DNA of 64,000 nucleotides. It comes from Flavobacterium psychraerolatum (GTDB lineage Bacteria; Bacteroidota; Bacteroidia; Flavobacteriales; Flavobacteriaceae). Position numbers and translations under genes: made by a program. Location: NCBI RefSeq assembly GCF_025960985.1, contig NZ_JAOQMX010000025.1, positions 1 through 64,000 on the forward strand, in the 5' to 3' direction. The stretch's first letter is position 1, and each line of letters starts with the position of its first letter. Shown one piece after another: positions 1 through 9,676 of the stretch. The notes beneath the pieces are model-generated. The model was not told where the DNA came from, made no database searches, and saw only the letters and a program-made list of their open reading frames with translations.

Positions 1-383
1 AAGAGGAAAAGAATTAATTTTCTTTTCTCTTTTCTAAAAAAAATCATCAAAACCGCAACTTCCAAATGTTGTATTTATTAATTGAATCTAAGTATTAATT
101 TGTAGTATGCGATCTACTCTCTTTATGAAAATGCAATTCTAGAAAGCCAGCTTCATCGTTCAAATGACCTCGTTTTTAAATCAAGAGAAATAGTTACAGT
201 ATTATTGAAATTACCGAAATTAAGTTTCAAATACAGCTCAATTTCATCTGTTTATTATCCTGAAATATTTATTACTTTAGTCTAATTAATCTCAATAAAA
301 TAAACATCCGTCAAGTTGTGAAACTAACACGGATGTCTTTATATTTATTAAAAATTAAGTATCATCTATAAAGGATAGGTATT
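1..383. other. Gene-free left edge
   Basis: No open frame with coding character was found on either strand here. The stretch is very AT-rich. The only structure I can point to is a hairpin near its right end, listed separately. It lies downstream of the minus-strand hybrid histidine kinase. Confidence 0.5.
304..336 (-). terminator. Possible terminator of the hybrid histidine kinase gene
   Basis: ACATCCGT at 304-311 pairs perfectly with ACGGATGT at 329-336, about 50 bases past the stop codon of the minus-strand kinase gene. The T-run that should follow on the minus strand is poor, so this may be a weak terminator or only a 3' hairpin. Confidence 0.35.
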
Positions 384-2558
384 TTAAAGAAATTTGGTAA
401 CTATAGCGTAAAATTCATCCGGAACAAATGGTTTGGTGATAACATCATTCATTCCAAAAGATAACAAATCCTCTTTGTTTTCATTAAGTGAGATTGCTGT
501 GAGTGCAATAATAGGAGTTTTCGAGTCAAATGTTCTAATTTCTTTTGTTGCAATTGTTCCATTTATCCCTGGTAAATGTACATCCATCAAAACCATGTCA
601 AAATTACTATTTCTGACCGTTTCTATGGCATCCTCCCCATTATCAATTATTTCACAGATGACCCCCTTGCTTTCAAGGATTTTTCTAGAAACCAATTGGT
701 TTATTTTATTATCTTCAACAATCAATATTCTTTTATTTTTTAAAACACTTTCATCATATTTTTTTATTTTCTCTACAACCAACTCATTTGTATCTACACC
801 AAATTGTAATTGGAATAAAAAAGTAGAACCTTCCTTGATAACACTTTCGACTTTTATCCTACCACCTAAGAGATTGACCAATTTTTTAACAATTGTCAAT
901 CCTAGACCCGTTCCACCAAATTTTCTATTTATTTCAACAGAACCTTGAGAGAAACTATCAAAAACCGTTTCAAGTTTTTCTTTTTTAATTCCTATTCCAG
1001 TATCTTTAACTTCAAAATACACAGTTGCATTATGATCTTTTAATTCGATAAGCCTTGCTGTTACATCAACTTGACCATTTGCAGTAAATTTTAAAGAATT
1101 ATTGATTAAATTCAAAAATATTTGTGATAATTTAGTAGGGTCACCAATCAATTTTTCAGGAATTCTTGAGTCTAATTCGATAGTAAATTTGTTATTATTA
1201 ACAACTGCCACTTCAATAAGCGAGTTTTTAATATTTTTTAATAATTCTTTGAGGTTAAAACTAATATTTTCTAACTCTATTTTGTTAGATTCAATTTTAT
1301 TGATCTCCAATATATCATTAATAAAAGTCGTTAAATATTCTCCAGAAAATTTCAAAGATTCTAAATACTGACGTTGTGATTTTTTGGGATTCTCTTGTAA
1401 TAATAAATAAGCAATTCCATTTATAGCATTTAAAGGCGTACGAAGTTCATGGCTAACGGTTGATAGAAAATCACTTCTGGCATTAGATGCTTTCTCAACT
1501 TTTTCTTTAGCTTTGGTCAGTTCTTTATTTTTTTCTTCTAATAATAGATTGGATCGAGTTCTTATAATATTATTTTTATATAAAACAATGGATAATAAAG
1601 ATAAGATTATGATTAAAGCAATTGCTAGAATATTAATAAGTTTAATAAATTTTGCCGTCTTTTCCTGTTGTTGTTTTTCTTTATTTAATTTTGAAACTAC
1701 CTTTAAACGCTCCGTTTCTTTAAAATTCTCATAATCATCAACTCCCAGTTTTTCATTATCAGAAATAGAAATACTTTCTTTCAAATTAGTGTGTTGTTTC
1801 AAATAGTTATAAGCACTCTTTTCATCTAACATTTTATCGTAAACCCTACTTAAAGCGAGTAAAATATTTGATTTTTGATCTAAATTTTTATTTTTATCAT
1901 TTAAAATCAATGATTTATTAAAATAACTTAACGCCAGATTATTCCTGCCTTGGATCATTTCAATAGTTCCTATTTGATATAGTGATGCTGCCTTGGTCGT
2001 ATCTAAAATATCAATATTTTCGCTTTTAACTATGATCGTATTAAAAATAGTAGAAGCTAAGTCAAATTTCCCTTCTAACTTGTAAATAAGTCCTCTTTGA
2101 AATTTAAGTAAATTATTATTCTTGGAAATTTTCAAACTATCATATAAAGATTGGGCTTGATCAAAACTAATTTTTGCTCTAGGAATATACTTTTTCTTCA
2201 TATAACATAAACCCAGATGATAATAGGCAGAAGCATAAATAGGAGATCTTTTTTGTTTACTAAATAGAGAGATGCTTGTATTGAAAGATTTTATAGCATC
2301 CTCATATTTTTTTACATCATAATAAATCCTACCTAGTTTATAATTTTGTATCGCTTCATCAATTACACTACCATTGTTTTTACTAAAATTAATAGCCTTT
2401 TGGGTGTAATACAAAGCTTCTTTGTAATTGTTTTTCGGAGTTGCATCTTCGCTCTGTTTACTATAAAAACGAATACTATCTAATTTCTCGATTGATGTAC
2501 CATCTTGAGAAAATAAATAGGGACTTACTATAATAAGAAAAAATAGAATATATTTCAT
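384..2558 (-). CDS. Hybrid sensor histidine kinase with TPR sensor region and C-terminal receiver
   Basis: A 724-residue membrane signalling protein. Residues 1-18 look like a signal peptide ending LFSQ. Residues about 25-280 form tetratricopeptide-type helical repeats that would lie in the periplasm, followed by one membrane segment near 305-325 and a short coiled coil. The kinase core has the phospho-acceptor His370 in SHELRTPLN and the ATP-binding boxes NLINNSLKF, DTGIGI and GGTGLGL. A receiver domain follows, with phospho-acceptor Asp659 in VLMDVHLPG. Such Bacteroidota proteins autophosphorylate and pass phosphate to their own receiver, usually needing a separate Hpt protein. No output regulator is adjacent, so the signal and target are unknown. 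A free Hpt protein lies at 35200-35547, but any partnership is only a guess. Confidence 0.93.
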   Translation of the reverse strand: MKYILFFLIIVSPYLFSQDGTSIEKLDSIRFYSKQSEDATPKNNYKEALYYTQKAINFSKNNGSVIDEAIQNYKLGRIYYDVKKYEDAIKSFNTSISLFSKQKRSPIYASAYYHLGLCYMKKKYIPRAKISFDQAQSLYDSLKISKNNNLLKFQRGLIYKLEGKFDLASTIFNTIIVKSENIDILDTTKAASLYQIGTIEMIQGRNNLALSYFNKSLILNDKNKNLDQKSNILLALSRVYDKMLDEKSAYNYLKQHTNLKESISISDNEKLGVDDYENFKETERLKVVSKLNKEKQQQEKTAKFIKLINILAIALIIILSLLSIVLYKNNIIRTRSNLLLEEKNKELTKAKEKVEKASNARSDFLSTVSHELRTPLNAINGIAYLLLQENPKKSQRQYLESLKFSGEYLTTFINDILEINKIESNKIELENISFNLKELLKNIKNSLIEVAVVNNNKFTIELDSRIPEKLIGDPTKLSQIFLNLINNSLKFTANGQVDVTARLIELKDHNATVYFEVKDTGIGIKKEKLETVFDSFSQGSVEINRKFGGTGLGLTIVKKLVNLLGGRIKVESVIKEGSTFLFQLQFGVDTNELVVEKIKKYDESVLKNKRILIVEDNKINQLVSRKILESKGVICEIIDNGEDAIETVRNSNFDMVLMDVHLPGINGTIATKEIRTFDSKTPIIALTAISLNENKEDLLSFGMNDVITKPFVPDEFYAIVTKFL

Positions 2559-2996
2559 TTTCCACTTAGTTATATTTAATAATTATCGATAAAGATATAG
2601 AATATAAATTTGTTAATCGAATATTACTCCAACTACCAAACAACAACATCAACTTATTGAGACCAAAAAAAGAACATTTTTGTCCGTAATTATGATAAAG
2701 AAAAGAGAAAAGAATTCTCTACCATTTTATTAATTGCAACAATTTATCTATTTATGACAATACCTTAATACAATAACAAATACAGGTTGTATTTTTCTAT
2801 AAAAGAGAAATTTTAAATTTAAGAAATGGTATAATCCAAACCTTCTTTATACATATTGATTTTGTGTTAAATATAAAAATATAGCTTCTTTTTCAATCAT
2901 AATTTACTTATATTTGATAGTAACAAAAAACTGTTTTTCAAAGTACTTACATTAATATTAGTAATGGAAAACAGTTAAAAGCTAAAGAAATATATA
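2559..2996. other. Intergenic region between divergent genes
   Basis: This stretch separates the minus-strand kinase gene from the plus-strand DJ-1/PfpI gene and must hold both promoters. I see one good -7 word on the plus strand, listed separately. No coding potential or strong hairpin is visible in the rest. Confidence 0.4.
2909..2916 (+). promoter_or_regulatory. Candidate -7 promoter element of the DJ-1/PfpI gene
   Basis: TATATTTG matches the Bacteroidota sigma-A -7 consensus TAnnTTTG. It would start transcription near 2921 and leave a leader of about 75 bases before the ATG at 2997. No convincing -33 TTG was identified, so confidence is moderate. Confidence 0.45.
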
Positions 2997-3572
2997 ATGA
3001 AAAAAGTACTATTCTTAACAGGAGATTATACCGAAGATTACGAAACAATGGTTCCATTTCAAATGCTTGAAATGGTAGGTTATGAAGTTCATACTGTATG
3101 TCCCAATAAAAAAAAGGGAGATACTATTAAAACGGCTATCCATGATTTTGAAGGTGACCAAACCTACTCTGAAAAACCAGGACATAATTTTGTATTGAAT
3201 TATAGTTTTGATGAAGTGAAAGTAGAAGATTATGATGGTTTAGTAATTGCTGGTGGTAGAGCTCCAGAATATTTAAGGCTCAACAAAAAAATCCTTGATA
3301 TTGTAAAATACTTTTTCTTAACGAATAAGCCTGTAGCTGCAATATGCCATGGTATCCAAATTTTAACTGCAGCAGATGTTGTAAAAGGTCGAAAATTAAC
3401 TGCTTATCCCGCTGTAGGTCCAGAAGTAACTTTGGCGGGTGGAGAGTTTCAATCCATAGCTGCAGATGCTGCCTATGTAGATGGCAACCTTGTAACGTCA
3501 CCTGCTTGGCCTGGACACCCTAGATTTATTCGAGAATTTTTAAAAATAATGGGAGCTACCATTCAACTCTAA
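2997..3572 (+). CDS. DJ-1/PfpI family protein
   Basis: A 191-residue cytosolic protein of the class I glutamine amidotransferase-like fold. The nucleophile elbow is AAICHG with Cys117 followed by His118, and an acidic residue near position 14 (YTEDYE) fits the PfpI-type active site. Family members include intracellular proteases, chaperones and protein or aldehyde deglycases, so the exact reaction cannot be read from sequence. It has no signal peptide and stands alone between a kinase gene and a small broken gene. A strong terminator follows. The ATG is chosen because the family N-terminus KKVLFLTGD begins right after it. Confidence 0.9.
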   Translation: MKKVLFLTGDYTEDYETMVPFQMLEMVGYEVHTVCPNKKKGDTIKTAIHDFEGDQTYSEKPGHNFVLNYSFDEVKVEDYDGLVIAGGRAPEYLRLNKKILDIVKYFFLTNKPVAAICHGIQILTAADVVKGRKLTAYPAVGPEVTLAGGEFQSIAADAAYVDGNLVTSPAWPGHPRFIREFLKIMGATIQL

Positions 3573-3659
3573 AAATTTTCTACTACGTACTATTTATTCA
3601 AAGTTCTATCATAGGAATTAGCAAAAATTTGATTCAAAAAAAGAAATAAAACGCTGAAA

Positions 3660-3696
3660 GAAGAGGCTTTCAATAGATTTGAAACCCTCTTTTTTT
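3660..3696 (+). terminator. Terminator of the DJ-1/PfpI gene
   Basis: The arms around AAGAGG-TTTCAA (3661-3673) and TTGAAA-CCTCTT (3679-3692) pair with one internal mismatch. A run of T follows on the plus strand. It lies about 90 bases past the stop codon. Confidence 0.75.
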
Positions 3697-3800
3697 AATA
3701 CTTTTAATTACTATACTGCAATATTTATTTAGAATATAAAAAATTTTACACAGTTTATAGTTGGTACAAAAAGAGCTTTATTAATCGTTAAAAAATAAAA

Positions 3801-4177
3801 ATGAAAAATTTATATACCTAACGATTTCTATCGTTATCTTATCAGTAGTTGGTTACTTTACATTTCTTTATAATGCGACCTACAGCGAAGGAGTTCGCTC
3901 AGGAGAATTAATAAAATTCAGTCGTAAAGGTTACGTTTTCAAAACTTGGGAAGGAGAAGTAAGTCAGGGATTTTCTGGGTCTAATATTTTTTCTTTTTCC
4001 GTTATGGACTCAGATATAAATGTAATAACCGAATTAAAAGAATTAGAAGGAAAGTATATTAAAGTCGTATATATTGAACGCTACAGAACATTCCCATGGT
4101 GGGGAGAAACAAGGTATTACATTACCAAAGTAAAAAAAGAAAAAACGCCGTTTAATATTACTACAGAAAAATATTAA
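3801..4177 (+). pseudogene. Small membrane-anchored protein gene interrupted by a one-base frameshift
   Basis: From 3809 to the stop at 4175-4177 there is a clean frame encoding a hydrophobic N-terminus (FIYLTISIVILSVVGYFTF) and then a soluble part with TYSEGVRSGELIKFSRKG and ERYRTFPWWGE. I recognise this as a small protein common in Flavobacteriaceae, often mislabelled 6-phosphogluconate dehydrogenase. The only suitable ATG (3801) is out of frame: ATG is followed by five A, where six would give MKKFIYLT and a protein of about 125 residues. Either the gene is recently broken in a homopolymer, or the assembly lost an A. The remaining frame is intact, which favours a recent event or a sequencing error. 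Confidence 0.7.
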
Positions 4178-4782
4178 AAAAACATAAGATCCATACTTAC
4201 TAACTACTATTTCTTGTTATCCAATAAAATAACGAAAAAAACGTAACAGATCAATCTCGAATATCTTCTACTATTATTCCAATACTTTTCTATTTATATT
4301 TGAGTAGAACAAACAATACTTTTATTAGAAAATGTAGCTAATCTGAGTATTACAATAACAATATGATGGTAAATATCTAGCAAAAAAAACAAGAATAAAC
4401 TAAAGTCTTGTTCTTACTAACAACACTCAGAAGACAGAAAACTAGAAAAATTATCGAAATAAAAACTCAGATATCCAAAAAACCGAATATACTGAAGTCT
4501 TGATAATTTTTTAATATTTAAAATTACTACAAAAACCATGACCCAAAACAGTATCAACTGATTTATCAATGCCTAAAATGAATAGTATAGAATTTATAAA
4601 TATTACAAATCTAAAATATACTAATCTGATATTTTTTTTTATTAACAGGCTATAAAGTAATACCCAAAATACCAGTATTACTCGACTCAAAAAGTGGTAT
4701 CCAGTATTACAGAAAACCATTAAGCGTGGAAGAAATTAATTTCGACATAAATAATAATATAAAAAAATAAATTACTACAAAA
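4178..4782. other. Gene-poor region with a possible coding remnant
   Basis: Mostly structureless AT-rich sequence. On the plus strand, the frame from 4630 to the stop at 4768-4770 reads as plausible protein (VIPKIPVLLDSKSGIQYY, then RKPLSVEEINFD) but has no start codon, with a stop just before it. This could be the tail of a decayed gene or chance. Nothing else is supported. Confidence 0.3.
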
Positions 4783-6060
4783 TCACTTTTTTATAAGAAC
4801 AAAAAACTTACTCCCTTTTCCATTCTCACTTTCTGCCCATATTTCCCCACCTTGTCTTTGCACAAAGTCTTTACAAAGTATCAACCCCAACCCCATACCT
4901 CTTCCTTTTACAGCATCAGAACTATCTGTTACTTTTTGTTCAAACAAACTTTGCAAAGTAGCTTTGCTCATCCCTATACCATTATCAGTAATTAAAATAG
5001 TAATACCTCTATAATCCTCATGAGCCGAAATTACAATTAATCCTTTTGAGTCTGTGAATTTAATCGCATTCGAAACTAAATTACGAAAAACTGTTTCCAT
5101 CATATTTCGATCAACAATGATTGTTAGATCCTCTGAAATATTCATTTTTATTTCGATTCCTTTACTTCTAGCGGCTTCAAGTGAGGTCAATAATGAATGA
5201 TTTACCAATTCACTCAAATTGATGTTTTCTGGCAAAAACTGTATTTGATTCGTTTGTGCAAGTGACCATTCAAGTAGATTTTCTAGAAGCGAGTATGTTT
5301 TCTTTGATGTTTCATAAATGGCATCAACAAACTCTACTTTTTCAGCTGCATCAAGTTCGTCTCCATTCTCTTTCAGCATTTGGCTTAAACCAATTAAAGC
5401 ATTAAAAGGGGTTCTTAGATCATGAGAAATAATAGAGAACAACTTATCTTTAGTAGCATTTGCTTTTAAAAGTTCCTCATTTTTTTTATTGGACAACTGT
5501 TGCTTTTCCTTATAATTCTTTTTGAGATAACGAATCGTCAAATAAATACTTAGCAATAAAAATCCTAGAGTTAAAGCTATATCAATAAAACGATAAGATC
5601 TTCTCTCATATTTAACTGCTATTATTTCTGGAAATTCATACTCAAGGTAAAGCAATAAAATACCTATCGATAAATGAATACCTAAGTAAAATAGCAAGTG
5701 TCTCTCTTTGACAATTACTGCTTGTATCAAAAAAGTCATTCCGAAAATAAGTGTCATCGGACCATCAATACCGCAATTGTAGAGATACCCAAAAAAGAGT
5801 ACGAAGTACATAAAACCAATATAAATCCCGACAGAAAGTCTCGACTGACGTTGATAACGTGAGTAGTAATATAAAACAAGCAAAAAAACTAGTAATACTA
5901 AAAGTACACACGCAAAAACATCAAGATTTATTAAAAAATTGGAAGGTAATGAGATTAAAATTATTAATGAGGTTATTAAACATACTGCATGAAATACTCT
6001 TCTCTCAAGAGAAAAATATTCCTGCTGACCAATTAAATCTTTCCATTTTAATCCAAACAT
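4783..6060 (-). CDS. Membrane sensor histidine kinase
   Basis: A 425-residue kinase. The first 185 residues hold six predicted membrane helices with almost no extracytoplasmic domain, suggesting a signal sensed in or at the membrane. A short coiled coil leads to a HisKA domain with His213 in IISHDLRTPFNALIG. The ATPase domain carries NLVSNAIKFT, DNGIGMS and GRGMGLGLILCKDF. There is no receiver domain and no response regulator nearby, so it is an orphan kinase. Its C-terminal half closely resembles that of the kinase at 9677-11440 (both have GLGLILCKDF), so the two are probably paralogues with different sensor parts. Confidence 0.92.
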   Translation of the reverse strand: MFGLKWKDLIGQQEYFSLERRVFHAVCLITSLIILISLPSNFLINLDVFACVLLVLLVFLLVLYYYSRYQRQSRLSVGIYIGFMYFVLFFGYLYNCGIDGPMTLIFGMTFLIQAVIVKERHLLFYLGIHLSIGILLLYLEYEFPEIIAVKYERRSYRFIDIALTLGFLLLSIYLTIRYLKKNYKEKQQLSNKKNEELLKANATKDKLFSIISHDLRTPFNALIGLSQMLKENGDELDAAEKVEFVDAIYETSKKTYSLLENLLEWSLAQTNQIQFLPENINLSELVNHSLLTSLEAARSKGIEIKMNISEDLTIIVDRNMMETVFRNLVSNAIKFTDSKGLIVISAHEDYRGITILITDNGIGMSKATLQSLFEQKVTDSSDAVKGRGMGLGLILCKDFVQRQGGEIWAESENGKGSKFFVLIKK

Positions 6061-6649
6061 TCTGAATTTTTTATTTACTGTAAATTACAAAATAAAGACC
6101 TAAAAAGTTAAAAAAAAAACAATATTATTTAAAATAATACTAAAAAAAAATCACAATGTCTATTTATATAAATATAATCAATCCTTATTAACATCATTTT
6201 AATTAAGATGATGATCCCTTATTTTTTGAAACAAATATATTGTTTTGTTATTTAAATAATAAGACATTACAGTATAATACAAAAATTACACGCTACAACT
6301 TTTAAATTTCTACCTCTATTAACTTGTACTTCGCGATCATGAATATACTAGAACAAAGCTAAATATGACAATAAAATCACATTAACCAATCTCGTTATTT
6401 AGTTTCTCAATTAATTGAAATAAAGTAAGTTAAGTCTGAAAAGTTTCTTTTCTTAATGTATCAATAACAAGCGATTATTATAGATTCAAAATAATCAATA
6501 TTAGTACTTAACTCTACCTATGACAGCCGAATTATAAACGTAACCAAATCACAAAAAAAACAAAATTAAGAGAAGAGTATTCTAAAAATCCAAAAAAACA
6601 CATAAACTTGCATATCTTTTGTAGTCTACTACAATCAAAAAATATTTTT
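6061..6649. other. Long intergenic region upstream of divergent kinase and AraC-type genes
   Basis: No credible gene was found in about 590 bases. It must hold the promoters of the minus-strand kinase and the plus-strand regulator, but I could not pick a -33/-7 pair with confidence. The sequence is A/T-run rich. Confidence 0.35.
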
Positions 6650-7489
6650 ATGCCAATTGAAAACATACCTGAAATTTATATACTTCAAAAAGAATTACCT
6701 CTTGACGTATTTGTATATGACTTTAAGATGATTAATGATGTTGTCAAAAGTAAGGTCAATCTAAGCATGAATATGTTTAGTTTCTTGCAAGTAGGTAGAA
6801 AACAAGTTCATTTTGCCAATAATGCCATAGCAGTAAACAGTCAACAATCCCTATTATTAAAAAAAGGAAACTGGCTCTGGACTGAATTATTAGATACTGA
6901 ATCAATATATTACTGTAAACTACTCTTCTTTTCTGAAAAGACTCTTACCCAATTTTTAAATAAGTATACCAATAATGCTATTCCTTTCAATGAAAAAGAG
7001 CCCTATTTTGTAATAGAAAATGATGATTACATCATCTCTTTTATCCACTCACTATCTTCAAAAACTTTCATAAATCATCATTTTAGCGAAGCATTATTAC
7101 TTTTAAAGCTAGAAGAGATTATGCTTTATTTACTTAATAAGTATGGACTCCCTTTCGAAAATTATTTACATTCTTTAATTTCAAAAGAAATTTCGCCTTT
7201 CAAAAAAATAGTAGAATGTAATGTATCCTCAAACTTAAAATTGGAGGAAATTGCTTTTCTATGCAACATGAGTCTATCAACTTTCAAACGTCATTTCATT
7301 TTAGAATATAAAGAGCCCCCAGGAAAGTGGTTCCAAGACAAAAGATTACAAAAGGCTAAAGAATTATTAGAAAGTGGTACATTAAAGGCATCAGATATTT
7401 ATTTTGAGGTTGGTTACAATAATCTATCAAACTTTAGTACAGCTTTTAAAAACAAATTCGGAATTAACCCAAAAGATATATCCGACTAA
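6650..7489 (+). CDS. AraC-family transcriptional regulator
   Basis: A 279-residue regulator from the ATG at 6650. A longer reading from a TTG at 6608 adds 14 residues but lacks support. The first 170 residues form a cupin-like sensing region of the type seen in AraC regulators. The last 100 residues are the DNA-binding domain with two helix-turn-helix units: LEEIAFLCNMSLSTFKRHF and the ASDIYFEVGYNNLSNFSTAF element. The signature ends in KFGINPKDI. It lies 195 bases upstream of the aldehyde dehydrogenase gene in the same orientation, so regulation of that gene is likely, though this is inference. The inducer is unknown. Confidence 0.88.
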   Translation: MPIENIPEIYILQKELPLDVFVYDFKMINDVVKSKVNLSMNMFSFLQVGRKQVHFANNAIAVNSQQSLLLKKGNWLWTELLDTESIYYCKLLFFSEKTLTQFLNKYTNNAIPFNEKEPYFVIENDDYIISFIHSLSSKTFINHHFSEALLLLKLEEIMLYLLNKYGLPFENYLHSLISKEISPFKKIVECNVSSNLKLEEIAFLCNMSLSTFKRHFILEYKEPPGKWFQDKRLQKAKELLESGTLKASDIYFEVGYNNLSNFSTAFKNKFGINPKDISD

Positions 7490-7621
7490 TCCAACAGTAA
7501 CAAACTGACTATCTAACAAATAACAAGGATAAATAAAAAACCAAAACCTGAAAACATAAACTTGAACTGTTTTCATAAGTTAATGAACCATATTAATAAA
7601 TAGATAAATACTCCTTCATTT

Positions 7622-7637
7622 TACCTTTGTATACAAA
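7622..7637 (+). promoter_or_regulatory. Promoter -7 word with overlapping palindrome before the aldehyde dehydrogenase gene
   Basis: TACCTTTG (7622-7629) fits the -7 consensus TAnnTTTG and leaves a leader of about 50 bases before the ATG at 7685. A perfect 12-bp palindrome, TTTGTATACAAA (7626-7637), overlaps it and the start point, a natural place for an operator. Assignment to the upstream AraC-type regulator is speculative, since AraC proteins usually bind direct repeats. Confidence 0.4.
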
Positions 7638-7684
7638 TGAAAAAATGCCTGTATTGGCAAATACTATTCTAAAAAATTATAATT

Positions 7685-9187
7685 ATGGCAAATGTAACAA
7701 AACCTGTATTCAAAGAAAGATATGGGAATTTTATCGGTGGAAAATTCGTAGCTCCAGTAAAAGGGGAGTATTTCGATAATATATCACCGGTAGATGGTAA
7801 AGTATTTACGCAAGCTGCACGTTCAACAAAAGAAGATGTAGATTTAGCTTTAGACGCTGCACATGAAGCGTTCCCATCTTGGAGTACCTCTTCTGCAACT
7901 GAACGTAGTAATTCATTATTAAAAATAGCACAAGTAATGGAAGATAACTTCGAATACTTGGCTACTCTAGAAACAATCGATAATGGAAAACCAATTCGTG
8001 AATCTCGTGCAGCAGACATCCCTTATTGTATTGATCACTTTCGCTATTTTGCAGGTGTAATCCGTGCAGATGAAGGAACTATTTCAGAACATGATAAAAA
8101 CACCGTAAGTATCGTTCTACATGAACCTATTGGAGTTGTAGGTGAAATCATTCCTTGGAATTTCCCTATGTTAATGTTAGCTTGGAAAATAGCTCCAGCT
8201 TTGGCAGCTGGATGTACAGCCGTTGTAAAACCAGCCGAACAAACTCCTACAAGTGTTATTATGTTGATGGAGTTAATTGGAGATATATTACCTCCAGGTG
8301 TACTAAACATCGTAACTGGTTTTGGTGCAGAAGCTGGACAAGCTTTGGCAACTTCTAATCGTATCGCTAAATTATCATTCACAGGATCAACCGAAACTGG
8401 TCGTAAGGTATCACATAATGCAGCCGAAAATCTTATTCCAGTGACAATGGAATTAGGAGGAAAATCACCAAATATTTTCTTCCCATCTGTAGCGAGTCAT
8501 GATGATGATTTTTTTAGCAAAGCTATTGAAGGGGCATTGATGTTTGCATTAAATCAAGGGGAAATTTGTACTGCTCCTACACGAATTTTAGTTCATGAAG
8601 ACATTGCTGATCTTTTTATCGAAAGAATGCAAGTTCGTTTAAAAGCTATTAAAACAGGAAATCCACTCGATCCAGAAACAATGATTGGTTCTCAAGTCTC
8701 AAAACCTCAATATGATAAAATCCTTAATTACATAAATATAGGAAAAGAAGAAGGCGCAACTGTTTTAGCTGGTGGAGAAGCAGGTAATTATGAAGGAGAA
8801 CTTTCTGAAGGGTACTACATACAACCCACTGTTTTAAAAGGAAAAAATAATATGCGTATTTTTCAAGAAGAGATTTTTGGACCGGTTGTAGCATTAACCA
8901 CCTTTAGTACTACCGAAGAAGCAATTTCAATTGCCAATGATACACCTTACGGACTAGGTGCAGGAGTATGGTCTCGTGATGCACACGAATTATTTCAAGT
9001 TCCACGCGCCATTCAAGCAGGTAGAGTTTGGGTAAATCAATACCATACCTATCCAGCACATGCCCCTTTTGGTGGTGTTAAAGAATCTGGATTTGGTCGT
9101 GAAAATCATAAAATGGCTTTGGACCATTATCGTGTTGTAAAAAACATGTTAATCTCATATGATAAGAAACCAATGGGATTCTTTTAA
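7685..9187 (+). CDS. NAD(P)-dependent aldehyde dehydrogenase
   Basis: A 500-residue cytosolic enzyme oxidising an aldehyde to its carboxylate. Landmarks of the family are all present: the cofactor segment [13 protein letters not shown], the glycine motif FTGSTETG, the general base Glu256 in [10 protein letters not shown] and the catalytic Cys295 in [11 protein letters not shown]. Overall length and the [21 protein letters not shown] segment resemble acetaldehyde/short-chain aldehyde dehydrogenases of the AldB/ExaC type, the best guess for substrate. An AraC-type regulator precedes it, and a perfect terminator hairpin ends the unit, so it is transcribed alone or with the regulator. Confidence 0.95.
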   Translation: MANVTKPVFKERYGNFIGGKFVAPVKGEYFDNISPVDGKVFTQAARSTKEDVDLALDAAHEAFPSWSTSSATERSNSLLKIAQVMEDNFEYLATLETIDNGKPIRESRAADIPYCIDHFRYFAGVIRADEGTISEHDKNTVSIVLHEPIGVVGEIIPWNFPMLMLAWKIAPALAAGCTAVVKPAEQTPTSVIMLMELIGDILPPGVLNIVTGFGAEAGQALATSNRIAKLSFTGSTETGRKVSHNAAENLIPVTMELGGKSPNIFFPSVASHDDDFFSKAIEGALMFALNQGEICTAPTRILVHEDIADLFIERMQVRLKAIKTGNPLDPETMIGSQVSKPQYDKILNYINIGKEEGATVLAGGEAGNYEGELSEGYYIQPTVLKGKNNMRIFQEEIFGPVVALTTFSTTEEAISIANDTPYGLGAGVWSRDAHELFQVPRAIQAGRVWVNQYHTYPAHAPFGGVKESGFGRENHKMALDHYRVVKNMLISYDKKPMGFF

Positions 9188-9210
9188 TTGAATAATAATA
9201 ATAATCTATA

Positions 9211-9239
9211 ACAAAACCCCAGCCTTGCTGGGGTTTTGT
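9211..9239 (+). terminator. Terminator of the aldehyde dehydrogenase gene
   Basis: A perfect 13-bp stem, ACAAAACCCCAGC (9211-9223) with GCTGGGGTTTTGT (9227-9239) around a CTT loop, 24 bases past the stop codon. The stem contains its own T-run on either strand. Confidence 0.9.
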
Positions 9240-9240
9240 C

Positions 9241-9676
9241 ATTTAACAATCAAAGTAAATATCCTCTCCAAAAAAATTGATGCTAAACAAAAACTTTAAT
9301 TAGAAAAAATTCATTTATTAATAGTAAGTAAAATCTATCCTATTTGACAAATTGCAATTCATTCCTTTTTTCTAACAATAATAATTAACTAAAATTGTTA
9401 AAAAAACAGAAAAAAGTAGTTGTTTTATTATAAAACACAGTCCTTTTTACAACTAATACTTTATATTTGTTTATGACCCAAACCTATTAAACTTATTTTA
9501 ATTGTTTCAATAAAAATATAAAATACAGATAATCCTAAAAAAGATGAAATAAAAGTTCATGTTATAACTTCATTATCTTAAAACATTATCTTAATTTTAA
9601 TAGATTAGAACGTTAAAAAGCCTATTACAAAAATTTGAAATTATAATATCATAATTTCCCCAAACGAAATAGCTCA
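9241..9676. other. Intergenic region upstream of a histidine kinase gene
   Basis: No coding potential seen. TATATTTG at 9472-9479 is a reasonable -7 word for the kinase gene at 9677, but it would give a leader of about 190 bases, so the link is weak. The rest is AT-rich without visible structure. Confidence 0.3.

Noticed and set aside
4511..4720. Minus-strand open frame of 69 codons
   Set aside because: Low-complexity AT-rich sequence without a recognisable start signal. The plus strand looks more protein-like in part of it.
6608..6649. TTG-initiated extension of the AraC-family regulator
   Set aside because: The ATG at 6650 gives a normal N-terminus, and the extra 14 residues have no family support.
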